From: Thalassia testudinum
Taxonomy: Eukaryota > Streptophyta > Magnoliopsida > Alismatales > Hydrocharitaceae
Reading direction: 5' to 3'
Length of the DNA: 64,000 nucleotides
Assembly (NCBI GenBank): GCA_037157565.1
Contig: JAZHRO010000063.1
Span: 11,886,001 to 11,950,000, forward strand
The notes under the pieces are model-generated. The model saw only the letters and a list, made by a program, of their open reading frames with translations, was not told where the DNA came from and did no database searches. Made by a program: the position numbers and the translations under genes. Positions 9,608 through 22,125 of the stretch are shown here, piece after piece; position 1 is the first letter of the stretch, and the number at the start of each line of letters is the position of its first letter.

Positions 9608-12600
9608 TCAAGGGGAAAGGAGGGTATAAGATGCTTCAGCCAAATCAGTAGAAGTTACATCAATGAACGGCTTGAGTCTCTGACCGTTCACGATGAAAGG
9701 TTCAGAATCGTGGCTGAGTGGACTGATTTCAATTGCTCCATTTCCAAAAACCTGTCGGACCAAATATGGTCCGACCCACTTGGATCTCAGTTTTCCTGGG
9801 AAGAGTTTTAGTCGGGCATCAAAGAGTAGGACCTTTTGACCAGGATGAAAGATCTTTCTCGAGATGTGTTTGTCGTGGAAGGCTTTAACCTGCTCCTTGT
9901 AGATTTGCGAGTTCTCGTACGCGTCTAGGCGTAATTCATCGATCTCGCTGATTTGGAGTTTTCTGTGGGTCCCAGCCTTGGAAAGATCTAGATTACAGTT
10001 CCGTACTGCCCAATAGGCTTTATGCTCCAGTTCTACGAGAAGGTGGCATGCCTTTCCGTACACCAGTCTAAAGGGAGACATGCCCAATTGGGTCTTCTGG
10101 GCGGTCCTATAGGCCCACAATGCTTCCGGAAGTCGGGACGACCAGTCCTTCCTGTCAGGTCGAACAGTGACTTGCAGGATTTTCTTGATCTCCCGATTAG
10201 ACAGCTCAGCTAGACCATTAGTTTGGGGGTGGTAAGGAATAGAGATTCGGTGAGACACCCCGTATTTGGTCATCAGTGACCTAAACTGAGCATTTGTGAA
10301 ATGGGTCCCCCCATCAGAGATTATTGCACGAGGAATCCCGAACCTTGAGAAAATGTGTTGATGAATGAATTTGAGAACGATTTTGTGATCACAGGTTCGG
10401 GTCGGTATGGCTTCGATCCATTTGGACACGTAGTCCACAGCCAACAGAATGTATTCGAAACCATCCGAAACAGGAAAGGGGCCCATAAAATCAATCCCCC
10501 AAACATCAAAGATTTCGCATACTAGAATCGGTTGCATAGGCATCATGTCGCGATGGCTCATGTTGCCCAAAGTCTGGCAACGACTGCATGCCTTGCAGTG
10601 ATTGTATGCGTCTTTGAACAGTGTGGGCCAGTAAAAGCCGCACTGGAGGACTTTTGATGCAGTTTTATGCCTGGCAAAATGGCCACCGCATGCCTGGTCA
10701 TGGCAGAAAGAGAGGATATTGTTGAATTCCCCTTCCGGGACACATCTCCGGATGATCTGATCGGCACCTATGCAGAAGAGGTACGGGTCTTCCCAAATGT
10801 AATACTTGGCATCGGAGCGTAATTTGTCTTTCTTGGCCTTCGGCCAATCGGACAGGATCTGATGAGATGCCAAGTAATTTACTACAATAGCAAACCATGG
10901 AAGGCTAGTACCAATAGTCAGCAGGTGCTCATCGGGAAAATGCTCAGTGATGGGTCCGGAAGGGTCAATTATTTCAGAAGGAAGACGGGACAAGTGATCA
11001 GCTACCACGTTCTGCTTTCCCGCTTTGTCACGAATCTCAAGGTCAAATTCTTGCAACAGCAAGATCCATCGGATTAATCGAGGTTTCGCGTCCTTCTTTG
11101 CAAGGAGATGCCTCACAGCTGAGTGATCCGAGTATATGATGACACGGGAACCCAGAAGGTACGATCTGAACTTTTCTAGGGCAAATACTACAGCTAGCAG
11201 CTCTTTCTCAGTAACCGTATAGTTACGCTGAGCCTCATCGAGTGTTTTGCTGGCGTAGTAAATGGCCACAGGTTTCCTGTCAATTTCCTGCCCCAAAACC
11301 GCTCCTACAGCAAAGTCGGATGCATCGCACATGATCTCAAAGGGTTGAGACCAATCAGGGGGCTGTAGGATCGGGGCTTGGGTGACTCGGTCACGTAGGA
11401 TTTCAAATGCTTGAGTGCATTCCTTGGAAATTTCAAAAGGAACATCCTTGGAGAGAAGAGTGGTCAGGGGGCGCGCGATTTTTGAAAAATCAGGGATAAA
11501 TCGTCGATAAAAACTGACATGCCCTAAAAAGGAACGGATGTCCCTGATCGAGCTAGGCATAGGAAGGTGAGAAATCAGATTAACCTTAGCTCGATCCACT
11601 TGGATACCTTTCTCCGAAATTGAGTGTCCCAGGACAATTCCCTCAGGCACCATGAAATGGCTCTTTTCCCAGGAAAGAACCAAATTCACATCGATGCACC
11701 GCCTGAGTATCTGGACCAAGTGTTGGAGGCAATCGTCGAATGATGCTCCGAAAACTGAAAAGTCATCCATGAAGACTTCCAGATAATCACCTACCATATC
11801 TGAGAATATGGCAAGCATGCATCGCTGAAAAGTAGCGGGTGCATTGCAAAGACCGAAAGGCATCCTTCGGAAAGCGTATGTTCCGAAGGGGCAGGTGAAC
11901 GTGGTCTTTTCTTGGTCCTCAGGATGGATTGCCACCTGGTTATAATCGGAGTACCCGTCAAGAAAGCAGAAGAACCTATTTCCCGTAAGTTTTTCGAGAA
12001 TTTGATCAATGAAGGGTAGTGGGAAATGATCCTTCTTCGTGGAGGAATTGAGTCGGCGGTAATCTATACAAACTCTCCACGAGTTGGCTAATCGGGTAGG
12101 AATGATTTCTCCGGTCTCAGTCGTTATAGTGGTGAGTCCTGCCTTCTTGGGCACGACCTGAATTGGGCTCACCCAACGACTATCGGAGATCGGGTAGATG
12201 ATCCTGGCATCTAACCACTTGATGATCTCCTTTTTCACGACCTCCTGTAGATTGGGGTTTAAGCGTCTCTGCAATTCACGAGAAGGTCGTGTGCCCTCTT
12301 CTGAATAGATATGATGAGTACAATAAGAGGGACTTATTCCAGTCAAATCATCGAGAGTCCATCCGATGGCTCTGCGATGTTGCTGGAGGACAACAATCAG
12401 ACGGGATTCCTGTTCAGGACTGAGGTTGGAATTGATAATCACAGGAAGGGTCTTATTAGAACCCAAAAAGACGTATTTCAAGTGAGCAGGAAGGGGTTTC
12501 AGTTCGAGGATGGGGTTTTCAGCAGCAGCGGGTGGTTCAGTATAGATGTGAGGTTCAAGGGTGGGGGTTACTGGGTTGTTCATATCTGGATTCGACTCCT

Positions 12601-15307
12601 CTGTTTGCGGGTCAAGATCCTTCTGTGGTTGATGAGGCATAATCGAGTCATTCTGGAGGTGTGATTCATCAACCAAAGTCTTGATGTCACAAATTTGTTC
12701 GATGACGCCGCAATTAATTCCTTGTTGGGCCTTAAATATATCAATTTTTAGTGTTTGATCTCCAAACTTAAGCTCTATTTGGCCCTCCTCACAGCTGATG
12801 TTGGCTCTAGCAGTAGCCAAGAAAGGTCTTCCTAGAATGATTGGTGTATCCCTAGGGTTCTCAGGTGCATCCATATCTAAGACTATAAAGTCCACTGGAA
12901 AATAGAAATCCCGCACTCTTACGATAACATCCTCGAGAATCCCTTTTGGAGACTTTATAGATCGATCTGCTAATTGTAATGTCACCTCGGTTGGTTTTAG
13001 CTCAGATTCTTCTAGATGGTCAAGTAAGGATGTGGGTATCAGGTTTATGGATGCACCCAAGTCTAACAATGCTCTATCAAATTGGGTACCACCTATCTTA
13101 CAGGAAATCAGGGGAGTCCCAGGATCTTTTGCCTTGGGTGGGAGCCTACTAAGGATTACAGAGCTGGCTTGCTCTGACAGAACAATTGGGCTCCCTCCCT
13201 TGGTTCGCGGCTTACGCTGGGGTGTACATATATTCTTTAGAAATCGTGCGTAAGCTGGTACGTGGCGGATTGCATCCATCAAGGGGATGTTTATGTGGAC
13301 CTGCTCAAAGAGCTTGACCAGGTCCTCCTCAGGGGCCACGGGTTTGGTGGTCTTCTTTCCCTTGGTCAGGGCCTCGGGAAACGGGATCTTGGTTGGTTCT
13401 TCTAGGATAGGTCCAGGTTGTGGATCCGGAACAGCGGTATCTTGGATAACTATCCTAGGGTCATGGTTATCAGGCTTGGAGTGGTTTGGATAATGCGGGT
13501 CTTGAGTTGTTTTACCACTACGTGTTGTTACAGAATTTAATCCGGCCTGATTTTGGTTTGGGTTTGGTAAGAGGGGTGGCTGCTGCTGAAATCCCGCATA
13601 AGAAGTTGAGGCTTCCATCTCGTCTGGAGATGGCGCAGTAGGGGCCTGATAAATCCATTGAGCGTGGCCTAAATTTGGATTCATAACGCGCTTCTGGGTT
13701 GGCACGTTATTTGGGTTAGGAAGAGGTTGGGAAGGGAGTGTGCCTGGCTGGCGAGAATTTGCCAACTGGGCCAGTTGAGTTTTAACTTCTGTAAGCTCGT
13801 CCTTGTCCTGTTTTTGAATAGCCGTATTCGTTTTTTGAATGTCAACCAGAGTCTGAAGGATTAGGGACATTTGATCCTGATTTGGCCCTGATGGATAAGT
13901 AGGGTTGGGCCGAGGCTGAGGCGGCTGGTAATGACGAGAGGGCTGTGGGCGGGACTGAAAAGGTGGTCTTTGGGTTTGGGAATTTCCCGCCCACTGAAAA
14001 TTGGGATGGTTTCTCCATCCAGGATTGTAAGTGTTGGAGAATGGGTCATTCTGGATGGCGTTGAGGTCCTCGCAGGTCTGTGGAACCTCCTGAGAATCAG
14101 GGAAAGGGGGAATGGAGTTCCCCCGGCTGGTGTAGAAAGGATCGGATGATCCTCCGATCCAAGAATCAGATGGGGATGGATATGGGTCCATCCCAGGGGA
14201 AGATCGGTGGAGGATGTTTTGCACAGTCTCCTGTGTGGAAGGAGGTTGTGCAAAGGAGTTACGCGCGGAGGTGGCTCGCTGCAAGTGCTGAGTCAGCTCA
14301 TCCACCTTCTTTTCAATGATTGAGACCTTGTCCAATCGACTGGCCATTAATTCCAGGTCGACTGATGCGGACAGGCCCTGCGTCTCATGTGCTCCCTTAA
14401 GATTCGTCGCTGCGCGGGTATTCGTCCTGTCGAATAATCCCATGGAGTCATTGTTGATGGAGTTCTCGCACATGTTTTCGAGAATCTCCCATATGGTGTC
14501 TTCATGTTGACCCATGATGTTTCCTCCGCAAGTTGCATTGACGAAAAGGCGGATGTCCTCACGGAGTCCCTGGTAAAAAGATTGGACTTGCTCCCATTTA
14601 GGAACTCCGTGATGGGGGCACTTTCTCATGAGATCCTGAAAACGATCCCATGCCTCATGGAGAGGTTCTCCTGATTGTTGAGTGAAGTGTGTAATCTGAT
14701 GGCGCAAGGCGTTGGTCCGACCAACGGGAAAAAACTTTTTCAAAAACTCGGATTGAAGTTCTTCCCAAGTGTTGATCGGCCGGGTCTGAGTTTGATACCA
14801 ATGGGCGGCCTTGTCCATAAGAGAAAAGGAGAACATCTTCATGAGAAGAATATCCCGATTTTGCGCATCTGATCCAAAAGTGTGGGCCAGATGCTTTAGC
14901 TGTTTGATGTGCTGGAAGGGATCTTCAGAATTAAGCCCATGGAATTTAGGTATAGCATGAATCATGTTGGGCTTTAATTCGGAATCAGGTCCTCCAGTCG
15001 GGATTCTGACTCGAGGCTCAATGGCCACCGCAGCAGGATTGTAGTGGTCCCGCATCATAGGACGCTGTGGTGGGTGCACGAAGTTTTGGAAGAGGTCATT
15101 GAGTCGCTGGAGCTGGTGTTCCAGATTATTTTCTTCTTCAACTGGCTGAGCCATGATGGGGGAAGAAGAAGAACTTGGTTCTGAATCAGAAGAGAGAATA
15201 ATGTGAGGGTGTTGCTGCACAAACACGGGCGTCGAGGCTTGGCCTTGACGAGAGCGAATTTCTAAAGGAGGTCTTAAGGGTGGTCTTAGGGACCTCCTTC
15301 CGTACAT
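9608..15307 (-). CDS. Athila-like Ty3/gypsy Gag-Pol polyprotein, complete (1899 aa)
   Basis: One uninterrupted frame encodes all retrotransposition proteins. Gag core is at about residues 115-270, followed by the [13 protein letters not shown] stretch typical of Athila Gag; no CCHC zinc knuckle is seen. The protease has the active-site motif [12 protein letters not shown] near residue 746 (DLG, as usual in Athila, not D-S/T-G). Reverse transcriptase has FMDDF near 1180, RNase H has [11 protein letters not shown] near 1326. Integrase has an HHCC finger near 1535-1575 (CKACSRC), catalytic D near 1605 (WGIDFMGP), D near 1664 (ISDGGTHF) and E near 1697, and a C-terminal module (KWVGPYLV) near 1840. 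The ATG at 15305-15307 is the first in the frame after the leader. All catalytic residues are present, so the protein could be functional. It would be transcribed from LTR B, now disrupted by the nested element. Confidence 0.95.
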   Translation of the reverse strand: MYGRRSLRPPLRPPLEIRSRQGQASTPVFVQQHPHIILSSDSEPSSSSSPIMAQPVEEENNLEHQLQRLNDLFQNFVHPPQRPMMRDHYNPAAVAIEPRVRIPTGGPDSELKPNMIHAIPKFHGLNSEDPFQHIKQLKHLAHTFGSDAQNRDILLMKMFSFSLMDKAAHWYQTQTRPINTWEELQSEFLKKFFPVGRTNALRHQITHFTQQSGEPLHEAWDRFQDLMRKCPHHGVPKWEQVQSFYQGLREDIRLFVNATCGGNIMGQHEDTIWEILENMCENSINNDSMGLFDRTNTRAATNLKGAHETQGLSASVDLELMASRLDKVSIIEKKVDELTQHLQRATSARNSFAQPPSTQETVQNILHRSSPGMDPYPSPSDSWIGGSSDPFYTSRGNSIPPFPDSQEVPQTCEDLNAIQNDPFSNTYNPGWRNHPNFQWAGNSQTQRPPFQSRPQPSRHYQPPQPRPNPTYPSGPNQDQMSLILQTLVDIQKTNTAIQKQDKDELTEVKTQLAQLANSRQPGTLPSQPLPNPNNVPTQKRVMNPNLGHAQWIYQAPTAPSPDEMEASTSYAGFQQQPPLLPNPNQNQAGLNSVTTRSGKTTQDPHYPNHSKPDNHDPRIVIQDTAVPDPQPGPILEEPTKIPFPEALTKGKKTTKPVAPEEDLVKLFEQVHINIPLMDAIRHVPAYARFLKNICTPQRKPRTKGGSPIVLSEQASSVILSRLPPKAKDPGTPLISCKIGGTQFDRALLDLGASINLIPTSLLDHLEESELKPTEVTLQLADRSIKSPKGILEDVIVRVRDFYFPVDFIVLDMDAPENPRDTPIILGRPFLATARANISCEEGQIELKFGDQTLKIDIFKAQQGINCGVIEQICDIKTLVDESHLQNDSIMPHQPQKDLDPQTEESNPDMNNPVTPTLEPHIYTEPPAAAENPILELKPLPAHLKYVFLGSNKTLPVIINSNLSPEQESRLIVVLQQHRRAIGWTLDDLTGISPSYCTHHIYSEEGTRPSRELQRRLNPNLQEVVKKEIIKWLDARIIYPISDSRWVSPIQVVPKKAGLTTITTETGEIIPTRLANSWRVCIDYRRLNSSTKKDHFPLPFIDQILEKLTGNRFFCFLDGYSDYNQVAIHPEDQEKTTFTCPFGTYAFRRMPFGLCNAPATFQRCMLAIFSDMVGDYLEVFMDDFSVFGASFDDCLQHLVQILRRCIDVNLVLSWEKSHFMVPEGIVLGHSISEKGIQVDRAKVNLISHLPMPSSIRDIRSFLGHVSFYRRFIPDFSKIARPLTTLLSKDVPFEISKECTQAFEILRDRVTQAPILQPPDWSQPFEIMCDASDFAVGAVLGQEIDRKPVAIYYASKTLDEAQRNYTVTEKELLAVVFALEKFRSYLLGSRVIIYSDHSAVRHLLAKKDAKPRLIRWILLLQEFDLEIRDKAGKQNVVADHLSRLPSEIIDPSGPITEHFPDEHLLTIGTSLPWFAIVVNYLASHQILSDWPKAKKDKLRSDAKYYIWEDPYLFCIGADQIIRRCVPEGEFNNILSFCHDQACGGHFARHKTASKVLQCGFYWPTLFKDAYNHCKACSRCQTLGNMSHRDMMPMQPILVCEIFDVWGIDFMGPFPVSDGFEYILLAVDYVSKWIEAIPTRTCDHKIVLKFIHQHIFSRFGIPRAIISDGGTHFTNAQFRSLMTKYGVSHRISIPYHPQTNGLAELSNREIKKILQVTVRPDRKDWSSRLPEALWAYRTAQKTQLGMSPFRLVYGKACHLLVELEHKAYWAVRNCNLDLSKAGTHRKLQISEIDELRLDAYENSQIYKEQVKAFHDKHISRKIFHPGQKVLLFDARLKLFPGKLRSKWVGPYLVRQVFGNGAIEISPLSHDSEPFIVNGQRLKPFIDVTSTDLAEASYTLLSP

Positions 15308-16216
15308 GCACTGTTGGAAGAGGTAAGTTTAGAAGGTGCTGGACCCAATCAAGACACCCAAAAATGTGTTGGGTGACTATAGAGGTGCGGGGCAGATGGA
15401 CCCCTTGATCAGAAAGATCGTCCACCTGAGAATTACCTGGGCAGCCAGAGAGGGAGAGTCCCGCGAAGACCCCTACATGGTAGAGCGTCCCCACGGGTTA
15501 CAGGGTTTCCCCCACCCGACCTCTCTTGTCACTGCGATTCCAGGTAGACCAGAATGGGGATCTTGACCTCTTAAGTCTACCAATTTTAAGATCAGGGTGC
15601 TTAAGGTTTCACTTGAACTTTAGTCTTTTAAGTGCAAAGAGTGACCTAATTTAAGGTTGGTTGACCCAAGGGGTCAACTTTACCTCTTGTTTTCTTAGAG
15701 AGCTTTTAGGTCTTGTCTTTTAGGGTTCAAGTGTTTAGAGAGCCAATTGTTTTAGGTTTTCTTTTGAATAGGTATTTTCAATCAATGGTTTAGGCACACT
15801 TCTTTTGGATTTTCTCCATTCTTGATTTAAGTAGTGTGTCTCTAAAACCCTACTGTTGAATCTTATGTTGGCTCTACTTGGTCCAGTTAGTTCTTTGTTG
15901 GGTAATTAGGGCTCAAGCAAGAATGTGTTAGCCCTTAAATACCCTTAATAGTGTGCAGGACTAATGAGTTGAAAACATGCAACTCTTTATGGTTACTAAG
16001 TATGGAAGACAGGTTAGCCCTATATTGCTTGTTCTTTTCTTTTCTTCCTCTTTAGAGTTTAGGGGTTAATAGCGAGAGGAAAAATTTACCTGTCCTCGGA
16101 GTGGTTGTCGTGCGGTTGCTTGTCTTCTTGATTTCCTGTAGTTTTCTGCACAAAAGAAAGGAGATTATCAGAAATTAAAAAGAAACAGGAATGTTTACCT
16201 CTAGAATAGCCGTTGC
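15308..16216 (-). other. 5' untranslated leader of copy 2
   Basis: Non-coding leader between the primer site and the gag ATG; see the copy 1 leader. A GTG-started frame (15494-15186) reading LYxVGVFAGLSLxxCPGxSQ overlaps the gag start. The pol-less plus-strand element at about 30218 has the same peptide with a real ATG, and the minus-strand one at about 60170 has the ATG but a frameshift. Confidence 0.65.
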
Positions 16217-16234
16217 TCCCCGGCAACGGCGCCA
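16217..16234 (-). promoter_or_regulatory. Primer binding site, tRNA-Asp type (copy 2)
   Basis: Identical to the copy 1 site (TGGCGCCGTTGCCGGGGA on the minus strand), four bases from the end of LTR B, within the same self-complementary hairpin. Confidence 0.9.
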
Positions 16235-17135
16235 AAAATGATAGGGCACAGATATATAACCGGATTTTATTGTTATAGCGTTGTAGTATAGCCAGTTATT
16301 GCCATCATTTCAAATATATAATTTTTTTACTCGGAAAATAAAAGAGTTCCCGAGGTCGAACTCAGGGAGCAAGTTGTATTCTAGGGGTACAAGTTTCTTT
16401 TACAAAAATAAAGAAAGAGAGAGAGAAAGAATTTGTTGTCTTTTCTTCTTTTCTCTTTGCTTCTCCTCATCTCAGATCTTCTGTTATCTTCTTCTTCTTT
16501 ATCTGCAGTGGTGATGTTCTTCTTCTTTCTTTCAGCTGTTCCTGTTCTTCCTTTTTCTTCTGCAGAGCGGTCCTGTTCTTCTTCTTTTCCTTTCTTTCTT
16601 CTTTTCCTTTCTTCAGATTTTCTTCTCATGCTTCTCTTCTTTCAGTTCTTCCCTTGTTCTTTTGTGTTCTCCTCTGCCTCGCCTTCTTCTGTTGTTCTTC
16701 AGATCTCCTTCTTTCTTCTTTCTTCTTTTCCCTTCAGGACGTCGTCTGATTTTCCAATCAGACGACTTAAACCGCTTGTTGCTACAGTGTCTCCCTCAGC
16801 TTCCTTCTTCTTCCGCGGTCCTTCTTCTTCACCTGTGCCTGCACACTTCAGAGTTTATGTCAGAGGACAAAACCTACTCTACCCTTCCCCCCCCGCATCT
16901 CTCTCTCTCAGAATCCGCTCTTGGGAAAGCTCTCCCAGAGCTGCCGGGTAGTCGGGTACGGGTCGCGCCCGGGTCCAGGCCCACCGGCGTGTGTGGTGGG
17001 CGAGGAGTGCAGGTCAGTCTAAGTCGGGTCGGGTCAGGTCCGCGGGGCGTGAGCGCGGACGAGACCGGGTAACCGGGCGGGTGTAGGGGACCTCACCCCG
17101 TGTGCTGAGGCAGTAAGCCTCCAGCACTTTTGCGC

Positions 17136-17176
17136 CTTATACCGCTGCGCCTCTTCAGACTTTTCCGAGGTGGGAC
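17136..17176 (-). promoter_or_regulatory. snRNA-type USE plus TATA in LTR B
   Basis: Same as in LTR A: GTCCCACCTCG (17166-17176), 24 bp, TATAAG (17136-17141), all on the minus strand and on the gag-pol side of the nested insertion. Confidence 0.5.
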
Positions 17177-17883
17177 TAAATGTCCCACCCTAATTGAGCA
17201 CCCGCAGCGGAGAAAGCAGCGGGCGATCGCGGCTTCACGCGAGGCTTTCGCCCCAGCTACGAGCCTGATGCTTTGTCGAAACGCCTCGCAAGGTCTGGGA
17301 GTCGAATCTGGGCGTGGGGCGCCTGCAGCTGCAGGCGGAAGCAGCTCCTTCTGCACGGCAATGGCGGCGGAGGTCGGGTGGCCTGTTCACAGCAAAACGG
17401 CCTCTCGGCCTAATCAGAAGGTGCCGGGAGCTTCGCCAGGGTGCGGAGAAGCTCGTGTGGGTGGTGGCGAGGCGTGGGGCGGCGTGCAAGGGCTGCCCTA
17501 GGTCAGACTGTGGGTCGGAGGATGGGTTTGTTCGGTGGGGTTGCAGAGGGTGATGTGGGGGAAGTGGAAGGGCGGGGGTTGATCAGGATGAGGAGGCGGA
17601 GGTTCTGCGGTGGTCGGCGAGCCGTGTGGGTTGCTGAGGTGATGGGAGCGGCTCGCCGGAGGATGGCCGAAGGCGGAGAAGGTGAGGGTGAACAGGAGCG
17701 GTCGAGGGTTTAATCAAATAAAAGACAGTGAGGAAAAGAAAGAGGGGGAGATGGGGAGGAGTTCTGACCTAGCTACGGAGACGAAAGGGGCCGGGGCAGG
17801 GCGACAGTCATATCGACTGTCGCCGGAGAAGAAGATGCCCAAGGGAAGGGGCGGCCGCGAGCGGAGAGCCGGAGAGGCACCAC

Positions 17884-19266
17884 TGATAACGCCACGCAAG
17901 GGGGTAGTAATTAGGTTGAATACGGCCCATCTTTAGAATAAAAGGCACAACATAAAGTAGAATAGGAGCATTGCATGCATCAAGTACCAAGATTGCTTAT
18001 AAACTGTATTAATGGCCATTTGTGTAAAGCATTTGTCAAAGCAGGCCTCAGATGAGCAATCGGACCGCACGGATGGATTCAGGACGACGAACGGAGTCTA
18101 ACGGACTCAAGATCGGCTAAATCCGACATCCGGAGCTCCCACAATGGGCCCAAGAAATCCTGACCGTTGATCTGGAGATCAACGGCCTAGAACGCGCCAC
18201 GTCACCCCGCCCCCGCCGCTCGCATGCCCCCAAGCCAGCCAAGGACGCATCTCGGCCGTTGATCTTCGATCGAACGGCCGAGATCCGTGCGCTCGCCTGC
18301 GGTCGCCGCGACAAAGCGCGGGCGTGGCGCAACGGTTAGCGCGCACGCCCGCGTCGCGGTGACGCGCGTTCGAATCGCGCGGAGCGGAAATCACTTGCGG
18401 GCGAAGGGCGCGGCAAAATTGAGCCGCGCGATCAGAAGCGAGCGGCTAGGATTGCGCCACGCGGCGCGATGACAGTGCCCCACCTCCCACGCACACGCGC
18501 ACGCGCACCCGAAGCGCGATCCTAGCGCAGGCGCGGGAGGATCTCAGCCGTCCGATCATCAATCGGACGGCTCTCGTTCGACATCCACGGATCGCGCCTG
18601 AAGAGAGAGAGGGGCGGGCGGTTGACCGGCGGCAGAAGGCCTTCACCGACGTATCTGGAAGCGGTTTTAGCGACGTTCTGGATGTCGCTAAAGCACATTC
18701 TTCTTTTAGGAAGCCCTTAACTCTATTTAAACCCCCTTCTACCACCATTCAAGGCATCCTCTCCCACTTGCAACTACTCCACTCCTCTCCTAGCTAGTCT
18801 TAGGCACTCTTGTAATCGCCGGAGACGACGAGCCGCCGACGGAGCCTCCTCCACCGCCGTGGCTGCCTCGTCGCTCTCCACTCTCTCTCTACCTCTCTCT
18901 CTCTCTCTTTTAAGCTTTCATTTACTTTTGTTGAAGCATGTATTTAATATTGTAAACCATGAACTATGAATGCATGTTTAATGAAATTATTTTTCATTTA
19001 GTTGCCTTTTTAATTTCTGTTTAAAGTGCATGATCAAAACCAAGAGCTTTCTAACCCTAAACTCTCTCTATCTCTCGCTTTTCAAAACCGTTTCTTTCGC
19101 AAGCAAAACTCCACCTTTTTCGTGACAACAAGTGGTAAACAAAATCCGATTTCCATGCCTCCCTGAGATCGACACTCGGACTCACCTCCGTTTACTTCTT
19201 TTAAAACCGACGTATCAAGTGCAACTATAACGACACCTCTTAACACACACGCACGAAGGCACGTCA
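17884..19266 (+). repeat. 5' LTR of the nested element
   Basis: 1383 bp. It carries four perfect hairpins (18164-18185, 18249-18284, 18546-18572, 18666-18692), a tRNA-like stretch with A- and B-box-like motifs (18325-18380), a TATA-like TATTTAAA (18724-18731), a CT microsatellite (about 18880-18910) and, near the end, ACTATAACGAC (19226-19236), which pairs with tRNA-Asp allowing one G-U. The middle third is unusually CpG-rich. Confidence 0.9.
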
Positions 19267-19271
19267 GTTTT

Positions 19272-19289
19272 TGGCGCCGCTGCCGGGGA
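19272..19289 (+). promoter_or_regulatory. Primer binding site of the nested element, tRNA-Asp type
   Basis: TGGCGCCGCTGCCGGGGA, one substitution from the Athila-like site, five bases after the LTR end. The downstream GGCAACGG keeps a near-complete hairpin with the site. Confidence 0.85.
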
Positions 19290-19701
19290 GGCAACGGATT
19301 TGTTTTATCACCTCCATTCCACACTCATTCTCACATCGTCTAATGCCCTATTTTCCTTTTTACTTGACGGTTGCAGGAATTCGACACATGGATGGCGAAG
19401 CGACGCATTCCACGACGGTAGCAAGGGAGTAGGCGCCTCGAGGACCGATAGTGAGTACCCTCTCTCTCATTGTTTGCTTGCGTGAAAAAGCTAAAAAAAA
19501 TCATAAAAACTAAAAAAATTGGCGTGGTGAATGATTGCTTGACCCACATTCTTAACACATCACCCTACAAAAAAATGTACTCTAATATGCTGGATAAATT
19601 CTTGGAGTGTTCTTTTCTCTTTCTCTTGAGTGGTGTTTGCGAAGCCACCGTGAGTTGACTTGGGCCGCACCACTCAACCCTAAAACTGACTCATCTAATA
19701 G

Positions 19702-19890
19702 AAGCTGCACGATTATCAGGATGAGTACACTAGGGTTTTAGAGCCTCTACAAAATAAAAGGAAATCTACTTTCACTAAGTTGTGTGCAGAACTTGACGTG
19801 CCCACTGAAACTTGTTTGAAAATATTAAGACACGTCAACCCTAAAAAGTACTTAAGTAAGGATGAAACACTAAAAGACACTATATCTTAA
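19702..19890 (+). other. Short open frame in the nested element leader
   Basis: A 62-codon open stretch from a TAG to a TAA. It includes FTKLCAELDVPTETCLKIL and KKYLSKDETLKDTIS and has no ATG. It looks protein-like (mixed charge, helix-like) but I do not recognise it. It may be a decayed N-terminal exon or part of an ancestral gag. Confidence 0.3.
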
Positions 19891-20392
19891 CAAATCCTTG
19901 CTTGAAAATCATGTTTTGCTAGAAGCACACACTTTGAAAGTGGAACATTAAGAGGCACCACCCCAATCAACGCCTCATCACATCACCCTAAGCACAAGCA
20001 CTGTCCTAACCCTTTAAAACTGAGTAGACGTGCCCTAGGCAGGACTGAGTTAAGTCTCAAAAGGCGAGTTTTTGTTTGCTAGGCACTTGGCTTTCATTCC
20101 CTTGGTAGAATCTGGTGACTAGGCTGCGGGGCAGTGTCAAACGACCGCGGTTGTGGGGTCTATGGAACCGAAGGCGCAAGCCAAAGGAAGAACCTTCCCT
20201 ACAATCCCCTCGTAATCAACCTGGCCAGATTAACCTTGGGAAGGGGAGTCCAGTGCTTACGGACTTAATCAACCTTTGTGAGATTTCTAGGTCTTCTAAG
20301 GAATACACCATAAGGACTAGGCTTGTTTGCTTGGTTGAGGACACAACTCTCTCGCATCTGTTCTGCCCACATCCCTCCATTTCTTCCAAACC

Positions 20393-22125
20393 ATGGATTT
20401 CAATACCTATCCATCTTACCCAAACTACCCCCAACAGGATTTGTATGCTAACCCAAGTGGACCATACCCACAGCCTACTTGGGCTAACCAACCACCAAGT
20501 TGGGGGTACAACCTTGAATATCCCTCTTGGCCCAACTATGACCAAACCGCACCAACTTCTTATTGGAATACAACCAACATAGCCACCCAAGGGTACAATT
20601 AAATCATGGGGCTCCATATCTCGATTGTCCTCACGATGCCTCCTCATTTAGGTCTGACCCGCTCTACTGTGATAGGACCTACACTTTAGGAGAACACCAA
20701 GAACCCTACCCATCTCAGGATAATAACCAAGAAAGGTCATCTAAATTCAACAACCTTGCCTACTTGACCTTTGGATTAGAAGGAGTTCTAGACAAATGGA
20801 AATCAGAAAATGATCAAAAATCTAGGCAAGCCCAGGATCATCAACCTCTGATTTGGTCCCCTGATGAAGAATCTGACTGGGAGGAGGACTTAGAACCTCA
20901 ACTATTCTGGAGTAGGACCAAACAGAGAATGGTTCCTCTTGAAGAACTGGACCCTGAACATGATAGAATAGAGGACCCACCCAAGAACCTAAACACCAAT
21001 ATAGATTCTGATCCACAACCTCAATCATACTCTCTTAACCTGGATTTCAAGGAGGAAATCCAAAGGACACCAAATGACACCATGTCAATTCTTGATAACC
21101 TCCAGTTAGAACTACACAGACAGAATCAAGAATTGGTTAAAGGGCAACATGCCATGTTGGAGTTGTTCCAACAATTGGGGGAAGAAGGCCAAAGAAAGCT
21201 GTTGCATACAACGCCATTCATGGAATTCATAAAGCAAGGACCTACCATGATCAATTGGACTACACCTAGTCATCCTGATTTGGTTCAGTCCACCATTGAT
21301 ACCCCTCAGGAGTTGGACAGCTCAGTGAATAAGGACAGTAAGGATTCCTTGGAACACAATTTGAGGGGCATTAAGAATGAACATCAGGAGGAAACTGAGA
21401 ATGTAAGGGGAGAGGCCTTGGAATCTGAATCTAATCGGCCCAAGAGAAGCAATCCGGTGGGAGCAACAGCCACCATCATAGATGGAGAATGGAGTTACAA
21501 TTTTAAAGAAATTGATTATGAATCAGTTGGAATCCCCATCACAAAGTTGGAGGAAGGCCGAGAGAAAGAAGATGATCTAGAGGATGAAATTGACCCTACC
21601 TCTAATATAACCTAAAACAATGAATCTGATACAAAGAAGGTGGCAGAAAATATTCTTGAGATCAAGGGCTTGGAAGGAATGAGTGATGAAACCATAGTTG
21701 CGGAAGAGATGGATTCGTCTTTGGAGAGAAGCTTCATGCTTGATTGTAAGGCTCATTCTGAAACTCTGGACCTTATTACTTGCCCTACCAGAATAAAGAT
21801 CCCCACTGGAATTGATACACTTTCGATGGATTACAATTTTATGGGGACACAAGCTGAATATCAGACCTACAACTTTAGTGTCTGGCATGTCATATTTGGG
21901 GTGCGTTCGTCCACAGCAACTTGTTTGCATGACCACAAACTAAGAGAGGATCTGACACAGGCATGCATGATATATCTGTTACAGAATTCCCGCCCCTTTG
22001 GAACGGGACTCCACCACAACCTTATTCGCATCTGTGGACTTCTGATTTTGGGTCTGGTAAATTTTGAACATATCTTCTTGACCCAAGCCATTCCTGTTTG
22101 TGCACCGCCTAGCTGGAGGTGTTAA
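20393..22125 (+). pseudogene. Orphan ORF of the nested element, broken by one frameshift and one stop
   Basis: It starts at ATG 20393 with a tyrosine/proline-rich head (YPSYPNYPQQD). The frame shifts near 20590-20600, runs on as a 350-codon frame to a TAA at 21613-21615, then continues in the same frame to a stop at 22125. Read through, it would be about 576 residues. The middle is acidic and glutamine/glutamate-rich (SDWEEDLEPQLFW, coil-like ELHRQNQELVKGQ) and the segment before the TAA is strongly acidic (EKEDDLEDEID). No protease, RT or integrase motif is visible. By position it replaces gag-pol and could be a divergent Gag-like or accessory protein, but I do not recognise it. No function is assigned. 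Confidence 0.55.

Noticed and set aside
9608..15307. Active-site change in the protease (DLG) as a defect
   Set aside because: DLG is the usual form in Athila-type proteases, so it is not evidence of inactivation.
15186..15494. Conserved upstream ORF overlapping the gag start
   Set aside because: The frame begins with GTG (ACG replaces the ATG seen in relatives), so translation is doubtful. Noted only as a conserved leader block.
18316..18390. Functional tRNA gene in the nested LTR
   Set aside because: D-arm and T-arm look right, but the acceptor strands do not pair and no proper anticodon arm forms. Kept only as a tRNA-like Pol III motif.
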